From Bacteroidota bacterium (GTDB taxonomy: Bacteria > Bacteroidota > Bacteroidia > Bacteroidales > VadinHA17): 52,680 nt of DNA. Made by a program: the position numbers and the translations under genes. The stretch is taken from contig JANXXP010000091.1 of NCBI GenBank assembly GCA_025350595.1, positions 1 to 52,680 on the forward strand. The letters run 5' to 3'. The stretch's first letter is position 1, and each line of letters begins with the position of its first letter. Below the pieces are notes generated by a model that saw only the letters and a list, made by a program, of their open reading frames with translations, searched no databases and was not told the DNA's origin. Shown here piece after piece: positions 20,863 to 32,047 of the stretch.

Positions 20863-21228
20863 TCAGGGCTTTTTAAACTTTTTCTTCTTCTTCTTTGCAC
20901 TTTCTTTATCACGGAGTTCCAAATTATTTTTATCCCTTTTCATACGAGCCTGTACGTCAGGTGTTTGAATGTCGACTGTTCGTTTCCTGGATAACTTAAT
21001 AGATTTTTCAGATTCCCTTTGGAGCTTCTTATCATTAGCTTCCTGCTTCTTTTTGGCCTCAAGCACCTTTCGCGGTTCTTTAACCTTTACATCTTTACTG
21101 ACATGACGTGTTTTACCAAACAATTGTCTCTCCGGATTCCTGTGAAATATCCTAACGTTACATGACACCAGAGTAAATGAGATAACAAATAGAAGAAAAA
21201 AAATCTTTTTGCCAGATAAATTATTCAT
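20863..21228 (-). CDS. Hypothetical basic lipoprotein
   Basis: LLFVISFTLVSCNVRIF lipobox, then Lys/Arg-rich sequence ending KKKKKKFKKP. Confidence 0.65.
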   Translation of the reverse strand: MNNLSGKKIFFLLFVISFTLVSCNVRIFHRNPERQLFGKTRHVSKDVKVKEPRKVLEAKKKQEANDKKLQRESEKSIKLSRKRTVDIQTPDVQARMKRDKNNLELRDKESAKKKKKKFKKP

Positions 21229-21310
21229 TATCAGAACTTACAATAAATATTTCTCAATTACGTTAAATTCCCGGTGGTAATAGTAATTTTGCCATATTAA
21301 ATATTTTCCG

Positions 21311-21781
21311 GTGGTAACAGATTCAAAATTAAGATTTTTATCAATTATATTGGCACTTACACTTATCTTAAGTTCGTGCAATAAAAAAAACGATGTTATT
21401 CCTAATGTAAGCGTTGATTTCCACATCGACCTGAATGACCCCGAGTTCGTAACCCTGACAGGGATAGGAAATCACGCCATTGTAACATCCCAGACAAATA
21501 ACTGGGGCGCACTTTCTGCAGGATTCAATTATAATGGAATAATCGTTTACACCTCAGATATTGATGTATTCAACGCTTACGACCGTACCTGCCCTCATGA
21601 TTATGTTTTAAATGGTGCCAGTATTAAAGTTAATGTAGACTTTACAATAGCCGTCTGTCCGCAGTGTAGTACCAAATATGCACTTTCAGCAGGAGGAGTT
21701 CCATTCGCAGGACCCGGAAGATACCCACTGAAGAACTACAGAACAAATTTCGACGGCAGGTATATAAGAGTTTATAATTAG
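21311..21781 (+). CDS. Small Rieske-like (2Fe-2S) lipoprotein
   Basis: [11 protein letters not shown] lipobox; CPH...CPQCSTKY paired ligand motifs; GTG start uncertain. Confidence 0.7.
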   Translation: MVTDSKLRFLSIILALTLILSSCNKKNDVIPNVSVDFHIDLNDPEFVTLTGIGNHAIVTSQTNNWGALSAGFNYNGIIVYTSDIDVFNAYDRTCPHDYVLNGASIKVNVDFTIAVCPQCSTKYALSAGGVPFAGPGRYPLKNYRTNFDGRYIRVYN

Positions 21782-23172
21782 TACCTGTAATGATCCGGTT
21801 TATATGGTCCGGCCTCAGGGACGCCGATATAATCAGATTGATCTTTGGTAAGTTTTGTCAGTTTTACACCTAGCTGCTCGAGGTGTAAACGTGCAACCTC
21901 TTCATCAAGATCTTTTGGAAGGCGGTAAACACCTATTTCGTATTTCTTTTTCCAGAGTTCTATCTGGGCAAGAGTCTGATTACTGAATGAGTTACTCATT
22001 ACAAATGAAGGGTGTCCTGTCGCACATCCGAGGTTAACCAGTCTTCCTTCAGCCAGAATAAAAATTGAATGTCCGTCAGGGAACAGATATTTATCGACCT
22101 GAGGCTTGATGTTTATTTTCTTAATCCCTTTAAAGTCATTCAGATTATCAACCTGTATCTCATTATCGAAATGTCCGATATTGCATACGATAGCCTGATC
22201 TTTCATCTTTTTCATGTGGTCAAGAGTGATAATATCCCTGTTGCCGGTTGCGGTAACGAAAATATTACCTTCAGCCAGAGTATCTTCAACTGTTTTGACT
22301 TCGAAGCCTTCCATAGAGGCCTGAAGAGCACAAATCGGATCTATTTCAGTAACAATTACTCTCGATCCATAAGATTTCATCGATCGTGCACAACCTTTTC
22401 CAACATCTCCATATCCGCAGACAACAACAACTTTACCTGCCAACATCACGTCGGTTGCTCTTTTAATACCATCGGCAAGCGACTCACGGCATCCGTACAG
22501 ATTATCGAATTTTGATTTTGTAACTGAATCGTTAACATTTATTGCAGGAACCAGAAGTTCGCCGTTTTCGAGCATCTGATACAATCTGTGAACACCGGTT
22601 GTGGTTTCTTCAGAAATCCCTTTTAGTTCCTTTACAGTCCGCTGCCATTTACCCGGTTCGTCAGCAAGAAGATTTTTCAAAGTTGCAAGAATAATAGCTT
22701 CTTCCCTGTTTTCGGGTTTCTTATCGAGTACCCCGGGTGTTTTTTCAGCTTTATATCCAAGATGTACCATAAGTGAGGCATCACCACCGTCATCAACCAA
22801 AAGGTTTGGACCTTTTCCCTCAGGAAAGGTAAGTGCCTGAGCTGTACACCACCAATATTCTTCGAGGGTTTCACCCTTCCATGCAAAAACCGGAATACCT
22901 CTGGCAGCAATTGCAGCAGCAGCATGATCCTGGGTTGAGAATATATTACAACTGGCCCATCTTACATCAGCTCCAAGTTCAGCTAGAGTTTCAATAAGCA
23001 CGGCAGTCTGGATTGTCATGTGAAGAGAGCCTGTAATACGTGCCCCTTTTAATGGTTTTTCGGAAGAATATTTTTTTCTTATTGCCAGCAGTCCCGGCAT
23101 CTCTTTTTCTGCTATTTCAATTTCTTTTCTGCCAAAATCTGCTAATGATATATCCTTTACCTTGTATTGCAT
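21778..23172 (-). CDS. ahcY: Adenosylhomocysteinase
   Basis: [71 protein letters not shown]; start set at the ATG at 23172. Confidence 0.97.
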   Translation of the reverse strand: MQYKVKDISLADFGRKEIEIAEKEMPGLLAIRKKYSSEKPLKGARITGSLHMTIQTAVLIETLAELGADVRWASCNIFSTQDHAAAAIAARGIPVFAWKGETLEEYWWCTAQALTFPEGKGPNLLVDDGGDASLMVHLGYKAEKTPGVLDKKPENREEAIILATLKNLLADEPGKWQRTVKELKGISEETTTGVHRLYQMLENGELLVPAINVNDSVTKSKFDNLYGCRESLADGIKRATDVMLAGKVVVVCGYGDVGKGCARSMKSYGSRVIVTEIDPICALQASMEGFEVKTVEDTLAEGNIFVTATGNRDIITLDHMKKMKDQAIVCNIGHFDNEIQVDNLNDFKGIKKINIKPQVDKYLFPDGHSIFILAEGRLVNLGCATGHPSFVMSNSFSNQTLAQIELWKKKYEIGVYRLPKDLDEEVARLHLEQLGVKLTKLTKDQSDYIGVPEAGPYKPDHYRY

Positions 23173-23242
23173 TTTATGGGTTTTAAATTTATAATTCATG
23201 AAAAATTCAGAGCGCAAAGATAACAAAAACTATTATTAATAT

Positions 23243-24172
23243 TTAAGTCAATATTTGAAGAGTTTTTAATTTATCAAGTTCCATCTGTTTGGCCAACTGT
23301 TCGATATTGTCAAACTTTAACTCGTCCCTGAGTCTTTTTCTGAATATTACTGTAATTTCCCTGTCATATATATCCCGATCAAAATTCAGGATGTTAACTT
23401 CGATACTTTTAATTTTGGGATCACTGTTTACTGTTGGATTTGAACCAATATTAAGCATTCCGGAGTATTTTTTATTATCCAGATATACTTCAACTGCATA
23501 GACTCCATTAGCTGGTATAAGTTTAAATTGATCGTCAGGAAGGATATTTGCTGTTGGAAATCCAATTGTTCTGCCTATCTGTCTCCCCTTAACAACCCTC
23601 CCGGTAACAGGGTATGAATATCCCAGCCACCTGTTTGCATCATCGAGTCTGCCTGTCAATAAAGCCTCACGGATTAGAGAAGAACTTATAGCGCCCTCCT
23701 CAGTCTGAAAACCCTTCACCTGTTCAACTATAATATCAAGAGATTCCGTACATTTTTTTATTGTTTTAAAATCACCTTCCCCTTTTCTTCCAAAATGATG
23801 ATTATACCCTATGACCAGATGTTTTGTACCTATCTTGTTCACAAGCACATCATTAATAAAATCACATGCTCTAATATTGCTGAAGGTCCTGGTAAATTCA
23901 ATAATAATGAGATGGTCTATTTTTGCATCTTCAAGAAGAATCTTCTTTTCCTCTATTGTTGTAAGAAATGAGAGGTTCGCCGTGTTTTGTTCCAGTACAA
24001 GTCTGGGATGTGGTGAAAAGGTAATAACGACAGTCTCCCCTTTTATCTCTCCTGCCCTTGCAACAAGGCAATCAAGAAGAGATCTGTGCCCGCGGTGCAC
24101 TCCGTCGAAGATTCCCTGAGTAACAACCGGATTAACTAAATTAAGACTGCTATATCCTTCATGAATGATCAT
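23243..24172 (-). CDS. ribF: Bifunctional riboflavin kinase/FAD synthetase
   Basis: GIFDGVHRGHRSLLDCL; GYNHHFGRKGEGD; GRTIGFPTANIL...NGVYAVEV. Confidence 0.95.
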   Translation of the reverse strand: MIIHEGYSSLNLVNPVVTQGIFDGVHRGHRSLLDCLVARAGEIKGETVVITFSPHPRLVLEQNTANLSFLTTIEEKKILLEDAKIDHLIIIEFTRTFSNIRACDFINDVLVNKIGTKHLVIGYNHHFGRKGEGDFKTIKKCTESLDIIVEQVKGFQTEEGAISSSLIREALLTGRLDDANRWLGYSYPVTGRVVKGRQIGRTIGFPTANILPDDQFKLIPANGVYAVEVYLDNKKYSGMLNIGSNPTVNSDPKIKSIEVNILNFDRDIYDREITVIFRKRLRDELKFDNIEQLAKQMELDKLKTLQILT

Positions 24173-24248
24173 AACTGAGTATTATAGCTGCAAAAATAGT
24201 AAAGCACATCGAAATGAGTCTATATAATGATTTTGTTTTTGTACTTTT

Positions 24249-26306
24249 ATGGAAAGATTTCCTAATAATCAATCTATCATGACTTCTGCCAGTTTCTTCA
24301 TTGCCGATCCCTGGTTAAAGCCATTTACAGGCCAAATTGAAAAACGTATCGCGAAAAGTCTTTTAAAAGAAAAGCAGCTGATTGGGAATGGTACCCTCAT
24401 TGATTTTTCCATGGGACATTTTTACTATGGGCTGCATCAAAACTATGATAGCTGGATATTCAGGGAGTGGGCCCCAAACGCCACCTGTATTTATATTACC
24501 GGAAATTTTACCGATTGGAAAGAGAAGGACGAATTTAAGTTGAACAGGCTTAATCCGATGGGAGACTGGGAAATTATTCTTCCGTTGGCAGCCATAAAGC
24601 ACGAAGACCTCTTTAAACTGTCAGTTCACTGGGAAGGAGGCCAGGGAGAACGTATTCCTGCCTATGCCAACCGTGTTGTACAGGATGATAAAACCAAAAT
24701 ATTCAGCGCTCAGGTATGGTGTCCCAATAAAGAATATAAATGGGAGATTAAAGACTTTAAAGCGCCAGAAAGTGCACCACTGGTCTATGAAGCACATATA
24801 GGTATGGCAACCACTTTGGAGAAAACAGGTACATACCGCGAGTTTACAGAAAATGTCCTTCCACTGATAATAAAATCGGGATACAATACTATTCAGCTGA
24901 TGGCAATTCAGGAACATCCTTTTTATGGATCTTTCGGATATCATGTTTCAAGCTTTTTTGCTGCATCATCTCGGTTTGGAACGCCTGACGAACTCAAGGA
25001 ACTCATCGATAAAGCACATTCGGCAGGGATAAGGGTTATCATGGATCTCATTCACTCTCATTCAGTCAAGAATAGTAATGAAGGACTTGGCCTTCAGGAT
25101 GGCTCCCCCGGGCAGTATTTCCATTCAAACGAGAGAAGAAATCACAGGGCATGGGATTCTTTATGCTTCGACTATGGGAAAGATAATGTAATCCACTTTC
25201 TGCTTTCAAACTGTCGTTACTGGCTCGAAGAATACAAGTTTGACGGTTTCAGGTTTGATGGGGTCACCAGTATGATTTATTATGATCATGGTCTGGATAA
25301 AAACTTCACAAAATATGATGAATACTTCGATGGTTCTCAGGACGAAGATGCTCTTATTTATCTCTACCTTGCCAATAAACTTATCCATAATTTTAAACCT
25401 GGAGCTGTAACAATTGCTGAAGAGATGAGCGGGATGCCCGGAATTGCGGCTTCTGTTGAAAGAAAGGGGTTTGGATTTGATTCCAGGCTGTCGATGGGTG
25501 TACCTGATTTCTGGATTAAACTTGTTAAGGATACTATTGATGAAGCATGGGATATGGGAAAGCTCTTGTACGAATTAACACAACATCGTCCGGAGGAGAG
25601 AATTATATCCTACTGCGAATCTCACGATCAGGCTATCGTAGGCGATAAAACTTTGATATTCAGAATGTTGGACGCTGAGATATATACAGGGATGGCTAAA
25701 TCGTACCATAGCTTCACTGTCGACCGTGGCATAGCGCTGCATAAAATGATCAGGCTCATAACCTTTAGTACAGCCGGAGGAGGATATCTGAATTTTATGG
25801 GCAATGAATTCGGACATCCTGAATGGATTGATTTTCCAAGGGAAGGAAACAACTGGAGTTATAAATACGCCCGACGCCAATGGCAACTTGCAGAAAATAA
25901 AGACCTTAAATACTACTATCTCTCGAATTTCGATAAAGGGATGATGAAACTGCAGCGCGATTTCAAAATACTGAATGATCTTTCTATAAACAGGGTGTAT
26001 GAGAATAATGAAGATAAGGTAGTTGCTTTTACAAGAGGGGATTTATTATTTGTATTTAATTTTCACCCCACCACCTCCTTCACTGATTATGGGATTCCGG
26101 TAAAAGGAAAGTACAGCATAGTCCTCGATACCGATGATAAACTTTTCGATGGTTTCAATAGAATTGACAGGAGTACCGTTTATCTCTCGATGAGAAAAGC
26201 AGAAAGGAGCATTATCAATGCCCCTTTATACCTTTATTTGTATCTGCCTTCGAGAACAGCTCAAGTGTTTAAAAAGGAATCTGTCAGGAAAGCGACTGAT
26301 CTTTAG
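24249..26306 (+). CDS. glgB: 1,4-alpha-glucan branching enzyme (GH13)
   Basis: YEAHIGMATTLEKTGTYREFTENVLP, HSHSVKN, FDGFRFDGVTSMIY, TIAEEMSGMPG, SYCESHDQAIVGDKT, NFMGNEFGHPEWIDFPREGNNWSY. Confidence 0.93.
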   Translation: MERFPNNQSIMTSASFFIADPWLKPFTGQIEKRIAKSLLKEKQLIGNGTLIDFSMGHFYYGLHQNYDSWIFREWAPNATCIYITGNFTDWKEKDEFKLNRLNPMGDWEIILPLAAIKHEDLFKLSVHWEGGQGERIPAYANRVVQDDKTKIFSAQVWCPNKEYKWEIKDFKAPESAPLVYEAHIGMATTLEKTGTYREFTENVLPLIIKSGYNTIQLMAIQEHPFYGSFGYHVSSFFAASSRFGTPDELKELIDKAHSAGIRVIMDLIHSHSVKNSNEGLGLQDGSPGQYFHSNERRNHRAWDSLCFDYGKDNVIHFLLSNCRYWLEEYKFDGFRFDGVTSMIYYDHGLDKNFTKYDEYFDGSQDEDALIYLYLANKLIHNFKPGAVTIAEEMSGMPGIAASVERKGFGFDSRLSMGVPDFWIKLVKDTIDEAWDMGKLLYELTQHRPEERIISYCESHDQAIVGDKTLIFRMLDAEIYTGMAKSYHSFTVDRGIALHKMIRLITFSTAGGGYLNFMGNEFGHPEWIDFPREGNNWSYKYARRQWQLAENKDLKYYYLSNFDKGMMKLQRDFKILNDLSINRVYENNEDKVVAFTRGDLLFVFNFHPTTSFTDYGIPVKGKYSIVLDTDDKLFDGFNRIDRSTVYLSMRKAERSIINAPLYLYLYLPSRTAQVFKKESVRKATDL

Positions 26307-29300
26307 TCAATCCACCGAAGAAGGTAAAAATCCTGTTTATGAGGGAGATCTTTGTGTTTAGGGTAGATTCGGATTCCATAAAAGAATGATCCCGCTTTTT
26401 CCGGAACAAGCTTAGCCCTGTAAAGACATTTTCCATGTTTACAGCTGATTAGTTTAAACTCTTCACTTGCTACAAATTCATGTTCCCCGTTTTTCCTTCT
26501 GCGGGTTATAATGAATTCAACTCCCACATTCTCTTTCGGGATAGTTTTTACATCAAGTGCAATCTCAGCAACATAATCCAGTCCAGAGCGGTAAACATTT
26601 TCTCCTGCTTTTTCAAAGCTATAATTCAGTACTTCAATATTATCCCATTCTTCTCTCATGGTATTTTTCCAGCCAGCCAGCTCTTTAGCCTTCTCAAAAC
26701 TGTTTTCTATTAAGTATTTATTCCGGTTGAAAAGTTTGAAGTAGTATTTTTCATAATAGTCGTCGATCTGCCTCTTCATCGTAAACTCAGGAGCGATCTT
26801 CACCATAGTGTTTTTTACCAGACTCATCCATTCAACAGGAACTCCCTGATCATTAAATGCATAATAGGCCGGAACAATTTCAAATTCCAACATATTATAA
26901 ATAGTCTCAGCATCAATGTCATCCTGAAGATCTGAGTTTGAAAAAGTTGCCTTCTTTGGCAATGCCCAGCCTGCATATGCCCGATATCCTTCCACCCACC
27001 ATCCGTCAAGTACGCTAAAATGGATAGTTCCATTCATAACGGCCTTTTCACCGCTTGTGCCAGAAGCTTCAAGAGGTCGTGTGGGAGTATTAAGCCAGAT
27101 GTCAACTCCTCGTACAAGATATTTAGCCATTTCAATATCATAATTCTCAAGGAATACCACCTTCCCGGCAAATTCTGGCATTTGCGATATTTCGAAAATT
27201 CTTTTTATAAGATCCTGGCCACCACCATCATTAGGATGCGCTTTCCCTGCAAATATAAACTGAACAGGTTTCAGAGGATTATTTACTATTCGTGCGAGTC
27301 TGTCGAGATCTCTGAAAAGAAGCGTAGCTCTTTTATAAGTGGCAAACCTTCTGGCAAATCCGATAGTAAGGGCCTTTTCATCGAGGTGACTACTGATATT
27401 CAGAAGAGTACGGGGACTGACATGCTTATCAATCATATCGGTTTGAAGCCGCTTCCTTATATTTGCAAATAACTTCTTTTTCAGACCTGTTTTGATCGCA
27501 TAAATTCTTTTATCCTCTACATTATATAATCTTTCCCAAAGACTTCTGTCGGTCTGGTCAAAATGAACAGTACCGGTTAATTCCTTATATAACTCAAGCC
27601 ATTCAGGTGCTGTCCAGGTTGGATGATGAACCCCATTTGTGACATAACCAATGAAAAGTTCCTCTTTAAGATAACCTGGCCACAATTTATTGAACATTTC
27701 CTGGCTTACCTCTCCGTGTAATTTACTAACACCATTCACCTCCTGCGACATACGGGTTGCAAGATAGCTCATGTTGAATTTTTTATCAGGATCACCCTCG
27801 CAACGTCCCAGAGCCATCATTTCATCCCAGGAAATCATGAGCCTGCTGTGATAATGCGATATATACTTTCGAAGAAGGTCCTCATCAAATGCATCATGCC
27901 CCGCTGGTACAGGAGTATGGGTTGTAAAAAGGGTAGATGATCTGACTACTTCAAGCGCCTGATTAAATGTAAGATGCTGATCGGTAATAAGGCTTCTTAA
28001 CCTTTCAAGACTAATGAAAGCTGAATGTCCCTCGTTGCTGTGAAAGAGATCGGGTTTTAATCCAAGAGCTTCAAGTGCCCTTATACCTCCAATCCCAAGT
28101 ATAAGTTCCTGCCTTAGCCTGTTTTCATTATCACCACCATAAAGGTAATGAGTTACTGTCCGGTCTTCAGATACATTATCATCAAAATCTGTATCAAGAA
28201 GGATAAGTCTGACTTTTCCCACCATTGCTTCCCATACACGAATTCTGATCGTTCTTCCCGGCCATCCCAGACTTACAGTAAGATGATTCCCTTTAGCATC
28301 TTTTATAGGGTTGATCGGAAGACGTGAGAACTCTTCAGCCTCATATATTGAAAGCTGTTCTCCTCTGGGTCCAAGTTTTTGTTTGAAATAACCATATCGG
28401 TAAAGAAGGCCAATACCGGTTATCCCAAAATTCGAATCACTTGCTTCTTTCAGATAATCGCCTGCGAGTATTCCAAGTCCGCCGGAATAAGTCTTAAGAC
28501 ATGGGTGTATACCAAACTCCATGCTGAAATAAGCAACTGTTGGTCTGGTTTTATCATCAGGACGATTTTTATAAACCAGGAACTGGTCATAAACATTTTT
28601 CAGATCTCCGACAAAATCATCATCTTCTTCAAGTACCAGAAGTCTTTTATAGTCAATTTTTTCAAGGAGCAGTTTAGGATTATGCTTTACATCCTCCCAC
28701 TGTGATGGGTCCATTCTTTTAAATAATAATTCAGCTTCAGAGTTCCATGACCACCAGAGATTATTTGCCAGTTCTTTCAGCGCAGCTAATTTTTCAGGAA
28801 CATCGCTCTGAACATAAATATCTTTCCAGACGGGAACCTGATGTGGTTTTCGAACATGTAATCCGGGTGCTTCAACAAATCTTGAGAATTCGCGTGGCTC
28901 TTCTCTTCTTTCACTGCTATGGTCAAGTGCAAGCTGGTAAGCATTATAATAGTATTTTACCAGGCTGTCCCACATGGCTATTCGCGATACTTCATGAGCT
29001 TTTTCCCTTGCCTCCTTTATTTCATTCTCATTCAGCCCTAAAAACATTGACATGAAATTCCTGATCTCATCGATAACCATCCCTTCTTTATTGTCAGTTC
29101 TTTCAATTACCGATATTCCGTTTCCGGGATTTTCAAAATAGTTTCTAACCCAGAGACCGAACCCTGACAATGAAGTGGTAACTGTTGGTATCGAAAACAT
29201 AAGACTTTCGAGAGGTGTGTACCCCCATGGTTCGTAATATGAAGGGAAAACTGAAAGGTCAAATCCAATAAGCAGATCAAAATAAGGAAGGTTAAAAATA

Positions 29301-30526
29301 CCATCGTCTCCATTCAGGTAAGATGGGGCAAAAATGATCTTAACTTTCGAATTTTTATCGTTATAAAGTTTATTTGATGCGATCCTGTTCAAAACCGGAT
29401 CAGAATGATCATAGTGGAGGCTGTGTGTAAGATATTTATCGCCCTGGTTAGCTGGTCCGTTATTGTAAAGAATATCCGAAATATCCTGGCGTGGTCCTTT
29501 GTGATAAGCAGGAATAAGTAAGAATGCAACACATTCCTTTTCGTTTTTATCATTGGAATTCAGCTCCCCCAGAGAGTCAATAAAAATGTCAATCCCTTTA
29601 TTCCTGAATTCATACCTTCCGCTGTTAACAATAAAAACACAATCATTGGAAAGCGGATAACCAAGAACTGCTTCAGCTACTTTCTTAAGTTTGTCTTTGG
29701 CTCTTTGTCTTACTTCTTCAAATTTGTCCTTCGCCGGTACAAAAGAATCTTCAAAGCCATTGGGGGTAACAATATCAACGTTTTTTCCAAGAAAATGACT
29801 GCATTCGTGGGAAGTTATCTCACTAACTGTTGTAAAAACGTCAGCCTCTGTGGCTGAAATTTTTTCGAGCGATTGTTTTGCTACAACGTTGAATTCTCGA
29901 GCTACCTGGGCAGGAATATATTCCTCCATTTTTCCATAAAGCGGTCGATTATTGCCTGCAATGCATCGTCCAAGCGCTGTTGCATGGGTTGTGAAAGAGG
30001 TGGCAATCCAGGGAGCATACTTTTTCAGATACAGGATCCCTGTTCCAGTCATCCACTCATGAAACTGAGCGATTATATTATGATGCTCATGATAAAAAGT
30101 GGTAAAACTTTCGATAAGTTTTCCGGCAGCATATCCAAACAGAGCGGGTTCAACGTAGTCCCATTGCCCGGTAATACTGTCTAGTTTATATGTTTCCCAG
30201 AATCCCGCAAAAATTTCATTCTGCTGTCCAAAATATGGAGTAAAGTCTAAAAGTATAACTATTGGTTTCCCGGCAATATTCCATCTCCCTGTTTTCACTT
30301 TTAATCCTTCAGAGGCAGCCCTGCTCTTCCAATCAATAAATAGCGTGTCGTCGGGAATGAATTCAGGATTTATAACATCTTCCCTCCATACATCCGGTCC
30401 GATAAGAATAAAATTATCCCCAAGCTCATTAACAATACTAAGTGCTTTTGTTGAGATTACCGTGTGTATACCTCCTACTTTATTGCATACTTCCCAACTT
30501 GTTTCAAAAATAAAATCAACCTTCAT
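26303..30526 (-). CDS. GT3 glycogen synthase fused to GT35 alpha-glucan phosphorylase (DUF3417-type)
   Basis: 1407 aa; N-term FIFETSWEVCNKVGGIHTVISTKA...FPSYYEPWGYTPLES; C-term NLWWSWNSEAELLF, YFSMEFGIHPCLKTYSGGLGILAGDYLKEASD, LEASGTSGEKAVMNG. Confidence 0.93.
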   Translation of the reverse strand: MKVDFIFETSWEVCNKVGGIHTVISTKALSIVNELGDNFILIGPDVWREDVINPEFIPDDTLFIDWKSRAASEGLKVKTGRWNIAGKPIVILLDFTPYFGQQNEIFAGFWETYKLDSITGQWDYVEPALFGYAAGKLIESFTTFYHEHHNIIAQFHEWMTGTGILYLKKYAPWIATSFTTHATALGRCIAGNNRPLYGKMEEYIPAQVAREFNVVAKQSLEKISATEADVFTTVSEITSHECSHFLGKNVDIVTPNGFEDSFVPAKDKFEEVRQRAKDKLKKVAEAVLGYPLSNDCVFIVNSGRYEFRNKGIDIFIDSLGELNSNDKNEKECVAFLLIPAYHKGPRQDISDILYNNGPANQGDKYLTHSLHYDHSDPVLNRIASNKLYNDKNSKVKIIFAPSYLNGDDGIFNLPYFDLLIGFDLSVFPSYYEPWGYTPLESLMFSIPTVTTSLSGFGLWVRNYFENPGNGISVIERTDNKEGMVIDEIRNFMSMFLGLNENEIKEAREKAHEVSRIAMWDSLVKYYYNAYQLALDHSSERREEPREFSRFVEAPGLHVRKPHQVPVWKDIYVQSDVPEKLAALKELANNLWWSWNSEAELLFKRMDPSQWEDVKHNPKLLLEKIDYKRLLVLEEDDDFVGDLKNVYDQFLVYKNRPDDKTRPTVAYFSMEFGIHPCLKTYSGGLGILAGDYLKEASDSNFGITGIGLLYRYGYFKQKLGPRGEQLSIYEAEEFSRLPINPIKDAKGNHLTVSLGWPGRTIRIRVWEAMVGKVRLILLDTDFDDNVSEDRTVTHYLYGGDNENRLRQELILGIGGIRALEALGLKPDLFHSNEGHSAFISLERLRSLITDQHLTFNQALEVVRSSTLFTTHTPVPAGHDAFDEDLLRKYISHYHSRLMISWDEMMALGRCEGDPDKKFNMSYLATRMSQEVNGVSKLHGEVSQEMFNKLWPGYLKEELFIGYVTNGVHHPTWTAPEWLELYKELTGTVHFDQTDRSLWERLYNVEDKRIYAIKTGLKKKLFANIRKRLQTDMIDKHVSPRTLLNISSHLDEKALTIGFARRFATYKRATLLFRDLDRLARIVNNPLKPVQFIFAGKAHPNDGGGQDLIKRIFEISQMPEFAGKVVFLENYDIEMAKYLVRGVDIWLNTPTRPLEASGTSGEKAVMNGTIHFSVLDGWWVEGYRAYAGWALPKKATFSNSDLQDDIDAETIYNMLEFEIVPAYYAFNDQGVPVEWMSLVKNTMVKIAPEFTMKRQIDDYYEKYYFKLFNRNKYLIENSFEKAKELAGWKNTMREEWDNIEVLNYSFEKAGENVYRSGLDYVAEIALDVKTIPKENVGVEFIITRRRKNGEHEFVASEEFKLISCKHGKCLYRAKLVPEKAGSFFYGIRIYPKHKDLPHKQDFYLLRWID

Positions 30527-30565
30527 TATCGTACAAAAATTTGTTTCACAATATTAATCTTCAAC

Positions 30566-32044
30566 TTATTTACTCTTTTTTTCTTTCTTAATTGGCTTTT
30601 TAGTGCCGGTTTTCTTTTTCGTAACAGATTTTGCTTTTGGATGTACTTCAATACTTTTCTTAACAGGAACCTTAGGCAAAACTTTGCTTGCCGGTTTTGC
30701 CGGTTTTGACGGTTTCTTTACTGTCATCCTGGAATTCTTCTTAACTAATTTTTCAATCTCAAATGCCTGTCTCTCTATAATCATATCCTTTTCTATGATC
30801 TGTGAACCGAGTTTGAATATCTGATCCTGCTCAGCTGATTCAGGAAAGTACTTTTTAAGTCTGATCTCAAAATCGCTGAGTACGTTCATATAATTCATGA
30901 AGGCATCATAGGGCGTTTCATAAGGATTGAAATATGCGTGTACTGCTCCGTCGGAAAAGAATTTTGTTGCCATGTAGTAAAAATGGTCGCTCGACTGGAG
31001 ATATTCCCAGTCTTTTCTTATCTGAACATCATCACATTTATTTACCTTTCCTGCCAAACTATACAATTTATCAAGAGCAGCAACCTGCAGTTCGTTTCCA
31101 TGCCATGCGGTTATATCGCGTTCTTCATCTGCCCAGGATATGGCTGATGGAATGTTTATTGCTGAAACTGGTTGTAATGAATCGGCAATCTCAGTAGGAG
31201 TTATAAATTTAAATGGTGTCTTTTTGAGAATAGCCCCGGGCATATGATATAGAAAATCAAATATTCCTGTCTCTTTCCAGTTGTGCTCCCCGAATGTCTC
31301 ATAATCGAGAAAAATATTTAAAAGTTCACTCTTAGGTGCCAGTTTATTTATCCATGTAGCATACTTTTCGGCTGTCAACGGCCACATATTCCACTCCCGG
31401 TTTGAAAACCGAAATGCAATATCATCACTTAAAACAAAGTTTCGCAAGAGTACTTTCAGACGTGGGTTGATTGAATTACAATACAGGAAGTTAGGACTCT
31501 TCCATCCTAAAACATGTTTGGCTCCCTCTGTGAGTATCGATTTAAAACCCATATCTGCTACCCAGGAACCTATTTCATCTGAGTATATTAATTCCGTATT
31601 TCTGAAAGAGGTAGGCTCCACTCCGAGAAATTCTTTTAACATCTCTTTGTGTTTATTGACCTGGCGTTCAAATTCACTTCTGCTTTTAATCGAAACAAGT
31701 GAGTGGGAATTTGTTTCACAAAGAAACTCCACCATACCAGTCTCAGCCAGCTTTTTAAAAGAATCCAGAACCTCAGGTGCATAAAGCCTGAACTGACTTA
31801 TTGCCAGCCCTGAAAGGCTAAACGTTACTTTAAATTTACCTTTATGTTTCTGAATGAGTTCTAAAATAATGTCATTCGCAGGGAGATAACATTTTTGAGC
31901 AATTTTTCTCATTATTGACTCATTCGAGAAATCATCATAATAATAATGATCATGTCCGATATCAAAAAACCTGTACCTCTTAAGACGGAAAGGTTGATGA
32001 ACCTGAAAATACAAACAAATCGCTTTTTTGCCTGATGCACTCAT
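30566..32044 (-). CDS. GH57 family alpha-amylase-like protein with basic C-terminal tail
   Basis: ICLYFQVHQPFRLKRYRF, FRNTELIYSDEI, NIFLDYETFGEHNWKETGIFDFL; C-term KPSKPAKPASKVLPKVPVKKS...KK. Confidence 0.9.
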   Translation of the reverse strand: MSASGKKAICLYFQVHQPFRLKRYRFFDIGHDHYYYDDFSNESIMRKIAQKCYLPANDIILELIQKHKGKFKVTFSLSGLAISQFRLYAPEVLDSFKKLAETGMVEFLCETNSHSLVSIKSRSEFERQVNKHKEMLKEFLGVEPTSFRNTELIYSDEIGSWVADMGFKSILTEGAKHVLGWKSPNFLYCNSINPRLKVLLRNFVLSDDIAFRFSNREWNMWPLTAEKYATWINKLAPKSELLNIFLDYETFGEHNWKETGIFDFLYHMPGAILKKTPFKFITPTEIADSLQPVSAINIPSAISWADEERDITAWHGNELQVAALDKLYSLAGKVNKCDDVQIRKDWEYLQSSDHFYYMATKFFSDGAVHAYFNPYETPYDAFMNYMNVLSDFEIRLKKYFPESAEQDQIFKLGSQIIEKDMIIERQAFEIEKLVKKNSRMTVKKPSKPAKPASKVLPKVPVKKSIEVHPKAKSVTKKKTGTKKPIKKEKKSK

Positions 32045-32047
32045 ATT

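Noticed and set aside
22069-22925. Plus and alternate-frame minus ORFs within ahcY
   Set aside because: Shadow frames of a highly conserved enzyme
27020-30709. Plus-strand ORFs opposite the GT3-GT35 fusion and GH57
   Set aside because: Antisense to long ORFs with clear family motifs
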